Of a DNA stretch of 13,741 nt, positions 7,809 to 13,741 are shown piece after piece. The position numbers and the translations under genes were made by a program. Each line of letters starts with the position of its first letter. Position 1 is the first letter of the stretch. The stretch is from Endomicrobiia bacterium (GTDB lineage Bacteria; Elusimicrobiota; Endomicrobiia; PHAN01), in NCBI GenBank assembly GCA_030018875.1, contig JASEHK010000023.1, positions 1 to 13,741 on the forward strand, given 5' to 3'. Under the pieces are notes generated by a model that made no database searches, was not told the origin of the DNA, and saw nothing but the letters and a program-made list of their open reading frames with translations.

Positions 7809-8447
7809 CTAAAAAAGCGCTTTGAGCGCGGTGCGCACGAGTTCCTGAACGCCGGGCGACGATTCGCGCTCGACGGATATCAAACTCGAAACGGCCTCGT
7901 CGAGCGCCTGCCTCGCGGCGCCTTCGCGGTATCCCAGAGCGATAAGCACTGCAAGCGCCTCGGCGCGCGCCGCGACATCGGGCCAGCCGGACGCGGCCGC
8001 GCGTGATTCGTGCTGCTCGGGCTCAAGCGCGAGGTCTTCAATTTTTTTTTTGAGAGCGACTGCGATTTTTTCGGCTGTCGGCTTCTTGAACCCGAAAACT
8101 CCCGTCAGAATCGCCACATCTTTCCCTATAACGGCCTTCTTAAACCCCGACGGAGATTTCTTTATTTTGTCGAGATGTTCAAGCGCCTTCCTGGCGCCGG
8201 TGCCCGGCACTTCCCTCAAAAGTTCGAATATCTCTTTTTCCGTCGGAGAAGAAAAGCCGTAAAGCGTTGTGCCGCCGCCGTACATAGCCGTGGACTCGCT
8301 GATGAAAAGCATGGCATCCGCTCCGACGGACGGCAACGACGCCGATGTCGAAGGCGCCGTCATAATCTCCCATCCGATGCCGGCGGCCTCAAGCACCACC
8401 GACGAAGAAGTCTTTGCGGCGATCCTGCCTTTAAGAGATGCTATCAT
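7809..8447 (-). CDS. ruvA: Holliday junction DNA-binding protein RuvA (divergent)
   Basis: RuvA binds the four-way junction and loads RuvB. The ATG at 8447 gives 212 residues and overlaps the ruvC stop as ATGA, with a good ribosome binding site GAGGAAG at 8454-8460 inside ruvC; the open frame upstream to 8477 is not used. Domain I is MIASLKGRI through LYGF (61-64). Helix-hairpin-helix motifs are PGTGARKAL (81-89) and TGVFGFKKPTAEKI (115-128). Domain III (about 156-212), which contacts RuvB, is present. The protein is unusual: the acidic pin (Arg-Glu-Asp-Ala before LYGF in E. coli) is replaced by GGGT, and the second hairpin has one extra residue compared with PGIGKKTAER. A run of ten A lies at the domain II/III junction. 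Position between ruvC and ruvB makes the identity secure. Confidence 0.93.
   Translation of the reverse strand: MIASLKGRIAAKTSSSVVLEAAGIGWEIMTAPSTSASLPSVGADAMLFISESTAMYGGGTTLYGFSSPTEKEIFELLREVPGTGARKALEHLDKIKKSPSGFKKAVIGKDVAILTGVFGFKKPTAEKIAVALKKKIEDLALEPEQHESRAAASGWPDVAARAEALAVLIALGYREGAARQALDEAVSSLISVERESSPGVQELVRTALKALF
8042..8051 (-). repeat. A10 homopolymer inside ruvA
   Basis: The minus strand reads CTC AAA AAA AAA ATT in the ruvA frame, ten consecutive A encoding LKKKI at residues 132-136. It lies between the second helix-hairpin-helix and the RuvB-binding domain. Adding a single A to the mRNA would change ATT GAA into AAT TGA and stop translation at once. Confidence 0.8.
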
Positions 8448-8941
8448 CGGTATCTTCCTCGGATAAAATAATGGCAAAGCGCGATGGCCGCCGCGTCCGC
8501 GGCATCGTCCGGCGAAGGCGGCTTATCAAGGTTCAAAATAGTTTTTATCATAACTTGCATCTGGCGCTTGGAGGCCGAGCCATATCCGGTGATGGTCTTT
8601 TTTACGCTGACCGGATTATACTCCGAAACCTCTACGCCGCGCCCGGCCGCGACGGCGACGATGGCCCCGCGGGCCTCGGCGACGCGCAACACCGACGGAG
8701 ACCTCTTCAGAAAAAAAAGTTCTTCTATCGCCATCGCCGACGGCTGCCAGAGTGTTATCTTTTTTTCTATCTCGGACGAAATGGCCGAAAGTCTCTCGCC
8801 AAGCGAAGAAGCGGCGGACGTTTCTATGACTCCTATGTCGAGACATTCCGGACGGGGGCGAGAGCGCGCCGAATCATGCGCTATTTTGATCACGCACCAA
8901 CCCGTCCGGGCGATACCCGGATCTATGCCGAGTATTATCAC
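8444..8941 (-). CDS. ruvC: Crossover junction endodeoxyribonuclease RuvC
   Basis: RuvC cuts Holliday junctions symmetrically after RuvAB branch migration. The 165-residue protein begins at a GTG (8941) that reads directly into the conserved IILGIDPG. The four catalytic acids of E. coli RuvC (D7, E66, D138, D141) correspond to D7, E73 in AIEELFF, D146 and D149 in DDAADAAAIA. ARGAIVAVAA and ITGYGSASKRQMQ are also typical. It starts 16 bases after the yebC stop with only a weak AAG-rich ribosome binding site, and its stop overlaps the ruvA start as ATGA. The length is normal and no key residue is missing. Confidence 0.96.
   Translation of the reverse strand: MIILGIDPGIARTGWCVIKIAHDSARSRPRPECLDIGVIETSAASSLGERLSAISSEIEKKITLWQPSAMAIEELFFLKRSPSVLRVAEARGAIVAVAAGRGVEVSEYNPVSVKKTITGYGSASKRQMQVMIKTILNLDKPPSPDDAADAAAIALCHYFIRGRYR
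8454..8460 (-). promoter_or_regulatory. Ribosome binding site for ruvA within ruvC
   Basis: GAGGAAG on the minus strand lies six bases before the ruvA ATG, inside the last codons of ruvC. It is one of the two strong Shine-Dalgarno sequences in the window and fixes the ruvA start at 8447. Confidence 0.7.
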
Positions 8942-8957
8942 CTTCGCTGCGCCGTCA

Positions 8958-9716
8958 TTATCGCGCTTCCTCCGCGGCTCCCATTTCCTCTTTGGAAATA
9001 TCGAAGTTCGCGTAGACGTTTTTGGTGTCTTCAGAATCTTCGAGCTCTTCCATAAGTTCGAGCATTTTTCTGGCGTCGTCGCCGTGGAGTTTTATGAACG
9101 TGGACGGTTGAAGGGATACCTCGGCCGTCTCGACGGGAATTTTTTTGGCCTCGACGGCCGCCTTGACTTTTGCGAAGTTTTCAGGATTGGTGATTATCTC
9201 GAAGACATCGTCGTCCTCGACGCGCATGTCGTCGGCGCCGGCGTCGAGCGCGACGCTCATGAGTTCGTCTTCGCCGACCTTGCTTTTGTCAATGGCGATA
9301 TATCCCTTCTGTGAGAACATCCACGCCACGCACCCGTTTTCCCCCATGTTCCCGCCGTGCCTGGAGAATATCCGCCTGAACTCCGAGGCTGTGCGGCTGC
9401 GGTTGTCCGTCGCAACCTCGACGAGCACGGCGACGCCGCCCGGGCCATAACCTTCGTAGGAGATTTCCTCGTAGGTAACACCCGGCAACTCGCCTGTGCC
9501 GCGCTGGACGGCTTTCTTTATGTTGTCCTGCGGCATGTTCGCGTCGCGGGCGGCATCTATGGCCGTCCTCAAACGCGCGTTATTCTCGGGATTTCCCCCT
9601 CCCATGCGGGCCGCGATGGTTATTTCCTTGGTAACTCTGGTAAAAACCTTTCCGCGTTTTGCGTCAATAATCGCCTTCTTATGTTTTATCCCCGCCCACT
9701 TGGAATGCCCTGACAT
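8958..9716 (-). CDS. yebC: YebC/PmpR family (TACO1) regulator
   Basis: A full-length 252-residue member of the YebC/TACO1 family. Members have been described both as DNA-binding transcription regulators and, more recently, as ribosome-associated factors that help translation of proline-rich stretches; which applies here cannot be told. The N-terminus MSGHSKWAGIKHKKAIIDAKRGKVFT is diagnostic, followed by ARMGGGNPENNARLR, NMPQDNIKKAVQRGTG and YEGYGPGGVAVLVE. The acidic C-terminal part (DMRVEDDDVFEI, ELMEELEDSED) is normal for the family. The start is supported by a strong GAGGAG at 9726-9731 nine bases upstream. It precedes ruvC by 16 bases, the common yebC-ruvC linkage. Confidence 0.96.
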   Translation of the reverse strand: MSGHSKWAGIKHKKAIIDAKRGKVFTRVTKEITIAARMGGGNPENNARLRTAIDAARDANMPQDNIKKAVQRGTGELPGVTYEEISYEGYGPGGVAVLVEVATDNRSRTASEFRRIFSRHGGNMGENGCVAWMFSQKGYIAIDKSKVGEDELMSVALDAGADDMRVEDDDVFEIITNPENFAKVKAAVEAKKIPVETAEVSLQPSTFIKLHGDDARKMLELMEELEDSEDTKNVYANFDISKEEMGAAEEAR

Positions 9717-9725
9717 TTTTATTTT

Positions 9726-9731
9726 CTCCTC
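9726..9731 (-). promoter_or_regulatory. Strong ribosome binding site for yebC
   Basis: GAGGAG on the minus strand, nine A/T bases before the yebC ATG at 9716. It is the clearest Shine-Dalgarno in the window and suggests yebC is translated independently of the upstream gene. Confidence 0.75.
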
Positions 9732-9764
9732 GACAAATTTTATTTTTTCAAATTCCCGCGCGAC

Positions 9765-9778
9765 CCGGCAAATGCCGG
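9765..9778 (-). terminator. Hairpin directly after the 796-residue ligase/TPR gene
   Basis: CCGGCA and TGCCGG, separated by two bases, form an inverted repeat beginning one base past the TAA at 9780-9782. No T-run follows; the next bases are GC-rich, then A-rich. It may stabilise the 3' end of the message or act as a weak terminator, leaving the yebC-ruv genes partly dependent on another promoter. Confidence 0.35.
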
Positions 9779-9779
9779 A

Positions 9780-12170
9780 TTACCTGCCCGCCTGCCCATG
9801 TCCGGAAACGGCGAGCTTTTGGGCGGCCAGAGAATTGGACGGCTCCCGTCTTAAAATCTCTCTGAACTGAGCGGACGCGGCGGAAACGCGCCCGAGTTTT
9901 TCATAAGCGAATGCGAGATTGGTTCTTAATGACACATTATCCGGACGGGCCGCCACGAGACCTTCGTAAAGCCCGGCGGCCTCGAAAAAATCTCCCTTCA
10001 TAAAATAAACATTGGCGAGATAGAACTTGCCCCTGAAACTTCCGGGATGACGACTCGTCAATTCAAGCGCGAGTTTCAGCGCCTCGTCTTGTCTTCCCGA
10101 CGCGGTCAACGACTCTATGCGCTTGAGACCGGCCTCAAAATCGTCGGGCGGAATTTTTATCCCCGACGCGCGCGAAATGTTTTCGAGGTTCCTGCGGGCC
10201 ACGGCGAAATCCGGGTCAATGTTGAGCGCTTCAATGTAATATGACGCGGCCTTACGGGGCTCTCCCATCCTGGTGTAAAGATATCCGAGGTTGTTGAGTA
10301 TGTCCGTCGAGCCCGCGAAAAACATGCTCGCTCGCTCGAAAAGACGGGCGGCGGCGCGGATGTTGTCGCCTCGGAGGTCGGCGAAATAAATGCTTCCCAG
10401 AGCGGCGTAGGCGTCCTGAGACAGCGGATTTATCGCAAGCGCCCTCGAATAATTGGCAATGGCTTCGTCGCGTCTGCCCATTTGATTATAAACCGTGGCC
10501 ATATTGAAGAATATCTCGTCGTACCCGGCGTTGGCGCGGAGAGCTTCTCTGTATGCTTTCAGAGCATCCTCGCGTCGGCCCAGACGCGCGTAAGTATTGG
10601 CGAGTTCGTAATTGTTGTTGACCTCGAAACGCTGCCAGCGGTGAGCGCGCTCGAGATACGGAAGCGCCCCGGCCACGTCGCCGCGCTTCGAAAGTTTGAA
10701 CCCTGCGAAGTAATTTATCTCCCCCATAAAACTCATATAGTATCTTGCTATGATGAGCGCGCCGGCCGCCATACCGACGACGACGGCGGCCCGACGGAAA
10801 CGCCCGTTGATATCTAACTCGATGGTACGGAATCCCGACTCGGCGGACAGAGAACCCACGACCCACCAGTAAAGGAACGCCGGAACCGCGAAATGCAAAG
10901 AGACGTTCATAAGATTATCAACCAGCATTCCCACGACACCGCCGAGCATGGCCGCATTCATCAGACGGCGGGAGCCGTCGGCGGAAGCGCGCGCGGCGGA
11001 TATGCCCGATATTATTATCACGGCGAGCATCCATATGTAAATGCCGAACCCGACGATGCCCGTCTGGGATATTATCTCGAGTATTTCATTATGGGAGTTG
11101 TTGGCGTGTGTCCTTAAATCTTTGTATGCCTTGACGAAAAGATATTTTCCCTGATAGTACGGATAAAAAAGTTCGAAAAGCCCCCACCCTCTGCCGATTA
11201 CGGGATTTTCAGACGTCATCTGCCACGCGCACGACCATATCAGAAACCTCTGATGAAGCGGCCCGTAAACTCCGCGGCCGGCCCCTTTGATCTCGGCGAA
11301 GCGCTCATAGACGGCCGGCACATATTTGTCGGCGCTCTTGGGATGCGGCCAGAGCATCACTGCAAGTATGACGGCGCCGCCCAAAACCGCCAGCCGTTTG
11401 CGCGTCGAGCGGGCCGCCAAAGCGGACATTCCCCGTCCCAGCAGAAAAAACACGACCAGCCCCGCCGCCGCGCCGGCCCAGGACGAGCGAGTAAGCGTTA
11501 CCGTCAGAGAAATGGCGTAAGCGAACACGCAGACGAAATACGCCCAAACGGTGGGGGTATCGTCGGCGGCAAGATAGCGCGCCAAAGCCATCGGCAGAAG
11601 AACGACCAGAAACGAGGACAAAAAGTTCGGATTGCCGAATGTCGAAACGGAACGCCCGCCGAAAGGATTAAGAGCCGTCGCCCATATCGCCTCGAACCCC
11701 AGGAACTGCATTATTCCGTATACCGCGGCGACGAACCCCACGGAAAAAAGTATCACGCGCATCCGTCGGGCGGCATCTTCCTTGACATTAATCGGGCCAG
11801 GGTCAAAAAAATTAAGCGGGATGTAGTAAACGAGAACCACATTGGTAAGGGTGAATAGCCATCTTTTGAGACCTTCCGAGTAAGACGAATACCTCAGAAA
11901 ATCGTCGCCCCAATTTGCTCCGAGATTAAAAAGCCACGTAAAAGTCGCGAAGGCGAAAAAGACCAATATCGGCAGGGCCGAGACGCCGGTTTTAATGACT
12001 ATCTTGCCCGCTTTAAGCGAACGCCACAAAAAAAGCATCCACAGCGCGACCGTCGCGGCATTCAGGAAAACTATCTGAAAATGATAAGGATTGCGCGTCA
12101 GGTCAGTGAAAAAGACCAGCGGAGAAACTATCAGCATCAGATATATAAGAAATCTTTCAGTTCGTGTCAT
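9780..12170 (-). CDS. Membrane O-antigen ligase-family protein fused to TPR repeats
   Basis: A 796-residue protein. The N-terminal part (about 1-480) holds around ten to twelve hydrophobic segments and the Wzy_C/O-antigen ligase motifs: STFGNPNFLSSF (176-187), TRSSWAG (227-233) and SHNEILEIISQTGIVGFG (359-376). After a final hydrophobic segment (461-479) come tetratricopeptide units from about 487 to 785, for example GRREDALKAYREAL, GRRDEAIANYSRALAINP, GEPRKAASYYIEALNIDP and a last one ending REILRREPSN. Wzy_C enzymes polymerise or transfer polysaccharide in the inner membrane; the TPR part would lie in the periplasm or cytoplasm and bind a partner. The start at 12170 has no clear ribosome binding site. 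It has its own promoter candidate (12264-12292) and is paralogous to the upstream gene. Whether it acts on lipopolysaccharide, glycoprotein or another polymer is unknown. Confidence 0.88.
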   Translation of the reverse strand: MTRTERFLIYLMLIVSPLVFFTDLTRNPYHFQIVFLNAATVALWMLFLWRSLKAGKIVIKTGVSALPILVFFAFATFTWLFNLGANWGDDFLRYSSYSEGLKRWLFTLTNVVLVYYIPLNFFDPGPINVKEDAARRMRVILFSVGFVAAVYGIMQFLGFEAIWATALNPFGGRSVSTFGNPNFLSSFLVVLLPMALARYLAADDTPTVWAYFVCVFAYAISLTVTLTRSSWAGAAAGLVVFFLLGRGMSALAARSTRKRLAVLGGAVILAVMLWPHPKSADKYVPAVYERFAEIKGAGRGVYGPLHQRFLIWSCAWQMTSENPVIGRGWGLFELFYPYYQGKYLFVKAYKDLRTHANNSHNEILEIISQTGIVGFGIYIWMLAVIIISGISAARASADGSRRLMNAAMLGGVVGMLVDNLMNVSLHFAVPAFLYWWVVGSLSAESGFRTIELDINGRFRRAAVVVGMAAGALIIARYYMSFMGEINYFAGFKLSKRGDVAGALPYLERAHRWQRFEVNNNYELANTYARLGRREDALKAYREALRANAGYDEIFFNMATVYNQMGRRDEAIANYSRALAINPLSQDAYAALGSIYFADLRGDNIRAAARLFERASMFFAGSTDILNNLGYLYTRMGEPRKAASYYIEALNIDPDFAVARRNLENISRASGIKIPPDDFEAGLKRIESLTASGRQDEALKLALELTSRHPGSFRGKFYLANVYFMKGDFFEAAGLYEGLVAARPDNVSLRTNLAFAYEKLGRVSAASAQFREILRREPSNSLAAQKLAVSGHGQAGR

Positions 12171-12179
12171 GGCATTTAT

Positions 12180-12209
12180 GTATTTGCTAAGCTTGCTTGG
12201 CTGTATTTG
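12180..12209 (+). repeat. Inverted repeat flanked by a 7-base direct repeat
   Basis: GTATTTG at 12180-12186 and again at 12203-12209 flanks 16 bases whose arms CTAAGC and GCTTGG pair around TT. Pairing extends by one base on each side and is complete with a G-U pair only in RNA from the plus strand. It lies just ahead of the 796-residue gene, in its predicted leader. Confidence 0.5.
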
Positions 12210-12236
12210 GAGTCATCATGGCCCGACCCATATATA

Positions 12237-12252
12237 GCCGACCAAGGTCGGC
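12237..12252 (-). repeat. Perfect hairpin in the leader of the ligase/TPR gene
   Basis: GCCGACC and GGTCGGC are exact reverse complements separated by two bases. The hairpin would begin about five bases after the predicted transcription start, close to the 5' end of the mRNA. A 5' hairpin can protect a transcript from decay; a binding site for a dimeric regulator is also possible. Confidence 0.55.
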
Positions 12253-12263
12253 AACTACATTTT

Positions 12264-12292
12264 ATTTTAATAAGGAATTCGATAAGTATCAA
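12264..12292 (-). promoter_or_regulatory. Putative sigma70-type promoter for the 796-residue gene
   Basis: On the minus strand TTGATA (12287-12292, 5 of 6 matches) is followed after exactly 17 bases by TAAAAT (12264-12269, 5 of 6). This is the best promoter match seen in the window. Transcription would start near 12257 and give a leader of about 87 bases. The -35 box lies within one arm of the hairpin at 12282-12320. Confidence 0.6.
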
Positions 12293-12320
12293 GGCATCGC
12301 AAGACGATGCGGCTACTTAT
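12282..12320 (-). repeat. Two-part hairpin between the tandem ligase/TPR genes
   Basis: Outer arms ATAAGTA and TACTTAT (seven bases, exact) enclose a 3-base and a 5-base internal loop and inner arms GCATCG and CGATGC (six bases, exact) around a 5-base loop. It begins about 35 bases after the upstream stop codon. There is no T-run after it on the minus strand, so a classical terminator is unlikely; it overlaps the -35 box of the next gene. Confidence 0.5.
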
Positions 12321-12354
12321 TGCGTTTGTATTAAATAATGAAATACCGTCCGCG

Positions 12355-13741
12355 CTATCTTGTCGCGGGCGGAAGCGCCGAGACCGAAGGGTCATTGGGC
12401 GCCACGGCTTTTATGCGGCGCAAAATATCGAACGCCGCCGACGAGCGGCCTTGCTGATTATATAACGCCGCGAGGTTCTTAAGTATCTGCACATTTTCCG
12501 GCGACATCTCGGAGGCCTTCAAATAATATTCTTCGGCTTTCGGAAAGTTGCGCTCGAGATATTTGAGATTTCCCATATTCATATAGGTCTCGCTGTGCTC
12601 GGCCGCGCGGCGCAAGCCCCAGTCCTCGGGGGCAAAAGAATGATACGCGCCTTTGTGCGCTTCGCACCAATCGGGAACACTCGCGGCCAGCCTGCCCATT
12701 TTTGCGGACACCCATTCTTTCTCGTCGGCGCCGGGGCGAAATATATCTTTGTAAGTGTATATGTGACGCCAATACGTCTCCTCGGCTTTATCGTATTCGC
12801 CTTTCTGAATATAAATCCACGCCATCCGATAATAATTCTGCGCGAATATCGGGTCTATGGCATGGTATCTCTCGAATTTATATATCGCACGGTCCCACTC
12901 TTTGCGAGCGCGCGCCATATCGCCCGTCTGTCTGTAATAATCGCCGAGTTTAAGATGCACGAGACCGGCCTGATGGTACGACTGCACATAATTCGGGGCC
13001 AGAGTCCAGACGTCTTCGTACTTTGAAATGGAGCGTTCGGGGTCAACCCTGCCTTTTACATTATTTAAGATTCCGCTCCACGGCTCGTCGTTTTTTTTGT
13101 CGCCCCATTCCGGATGAAAGTCGCGGTTAAGATTGAACCGGTCGTTATAAACGTTGCCCATGAAGTAATGCGTCATTATAAAGCCGAAGTTATTGTGCGT
13201 AACCTTGTTGTAAAAAGTCAGCGCGTCCGGCCATCTGCCCTGTTTGGAGAAAGATATGGCTATGTTGTGATATATGTCGGCCATAAAGAATCCGGAAAAT
13301 ATATTTATCGCCCAAACGGCCGAGATGACTATTGCCAACTGCATTCCTCGTCGGAGAACACGCGGAATAGGATTATTTTGAGGCCATAGCAAACCAGGCG
13401 ATTGTTCGGGCAGCGGGTTGTGTATTATCAACGCTCCGAGCGCGCCGATAATAAACCAAAGAATGACTCCCGAGGACACGAACCGCAAGCTCACGCAGAC
13501 GGCATTGTGCGCCAGCATACCGGCGAGACCGGCGAGAAGTCCCCACATGTAGTACGCCCTCGAATCGGGGTTCTTCGACGGCGCGTCGCGGCCGGAGAAT
13601 ACATTCATGGCCTTGAAACCGCCTATTATGAAGACGCCCAGAAGCCAGATAAACACGCCGAATCCGACGATGCCCTCATCGTATAAAATCTCAAGATACT
13701 CGTTTTCGGGATGGTCGCTTTCTGTGTTATGTTTGCCTTCG
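12355..13741 (-). CDS. Second O-antigen ligase-family/TPR protein, 5' end outside the window
   Basis: The frame stays open through the right edge, so at least 461 residues are visible and the start lies outside; the GTG at 13656 is internal. The first visible residues contain HPENEYLEILYDEGIVGFG, the Wzy_C signature, matching SHNEILEIISQTGIVGFG in the neighbouring gene. Four hydrophobic segments follow, among them GLLAGLAGMLAHNAVCVSLR, which parallels GMLVDNLMNVSLHF of the neighbour. The rest is TPR-like, with units such as PERSISKYEDVWTLAPNYV, GEYDKAEETYWRHIYTYKD and NFPKAEEYYLKASEMSPEN, ending ALPPATR. The two genes look like an old tandem duplication with strongly diverged TPR parts. Probable role: polymerising or transferring a surface glycan; the substrate is unknown. 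Confidence 0.85.
   Translation of the reverse strand, partial: EGKHNTESDHPENEYLEILYDEGIVGFGVFIWLLGVFIIGGFKAMNVFSGRDAPSKNPDSRAYYMWGLLAGLAGMLAHNAVCVSLRFVSSGVILWFIIGALGALIIHNPLPEQSPGLLWPQNNPIPRVLRRGMQLAIVISAVWAINIFSGFFMADIYHNIAISFSKQGRWPDALTFYNKVTHNNFGFIMTHYFMGNVYNDRFNLNRDFHPEWGDKKNDEPWSGILNNVKGRVDPERSISKYEDVWTLAPNYVQSYHQAGLVHLKLGDYYRQTGDMARARKEWDRAIYKFERYHAIDPIFAQNYYRMAWIYIQKGEYDKAEETYWRHIYTYKDIFRPGADEKEWVSAKMGRLAASVPDWCEAHKGAYHSFAPEDWGLRRAAEHSETYMNMGNLKYLERNFPKAEEYYLKASEMSPENVQILKNLAALYNQQGRSSAAFDILRRIKAVAPNDPSVSALPPATR

Noticed and set aside
8484..9314. 276-codon open frame on the plus strand across ruvC and yebC
   Set aside because: Both genes beneath it have unmistakable conserved motifs on the minus strand; the plus-strand product is a mirror of their codon pattern.
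11253..11858. 201-codon open frame on the plus strand
   Set aside because: It lies wholly opposite the membrane half of the 796-residue ligase/TPR gene, its translation is rich in Arg, Gly, His and Lys with no family motif, and its length is explained by GC-rich antisense reading.
12180..12320. Insertion sequence or remnant
   Set aside because: Inverted repeats are present but there is no transposase fragment or consistent terminal repeat, and the whole gap is only 184 bases.
1..13741. tRNA or rRNA genes
   Set aside because: No cloverleaf-like arrangement or conserved rRNA segment was recognised in the gaps, which are all under 190 bases; a covariance-model scan was not possible here.

Overview
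All genes in this 13.7 kb window lie on the minus strand, so transcription runs right to left. The window looks like a bacterial chromosome segment of moderately high GC with AT-rich gaps. Stop codons TAA, TGA and TAG are all used normally, and GTG starts occur. The order O-antigen-ligase/TPR, yebC, ruvC, ruvA, ruvB, queH, spoIID-like, priA, addB-like, together with divergent repair proteins and a SpoIID-domain protein, suggests an uncultivated Gram-negative-type lineage such as Elusimicrobiota or Omnitrophota. That placement is inference with low confidence, because no rRNA or other phylogenetic marker is present.

Layout in the direction of transcription. (1) 13741-12355: 3' part of a membrane protein with an O-antigen ligase (Wzy_C) domain and TPR repeats, cut by the window edge. 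(2) 12354-12171: a 184-base gap with a good sigma70-type promoter and three hairpin-forming sequences. (3) 12170-9780: a complete second protein of the same architecture. (4) 9716-6696: yebC, ruvC, ruvA and ruvB, tightly packed, with a 4-base ruvC/ruvA overlap. (5) queH (queuosine synthesis) and a secreted SpoIID/LytB-type protein. (6) An 80-base gap filled by heptamer repeats in inverted arrangement. (7) A PriA-like protein and an AddB-like nuclease that overlap by 4 bases. (8) A second gap with the same kind of heptamer repeats, a promoter, and the first codons of another gene running off the left edge.

The functional theme is DNA break processing and replication restart: Holliday-junction branch migration and resolution (RuvABC), end processing (AddB-like) and replisome reloading (PriA-like). 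A tRNA-modification gene and a cell-wall gene sit inside this block. The most notable observations are (a) two intergenic elements built from 7-base units on opposite strands around a shared core; (b) a PriA that keeps all eight zinc-binding cysteines but appears to have lost every helicase motif; (c) a RuvA without the acidic pin, carrying an A10 tract where a single added A would give an immediate stop; and (d) a serine-rich, slippage-prone N-terminal extension on RuvB.
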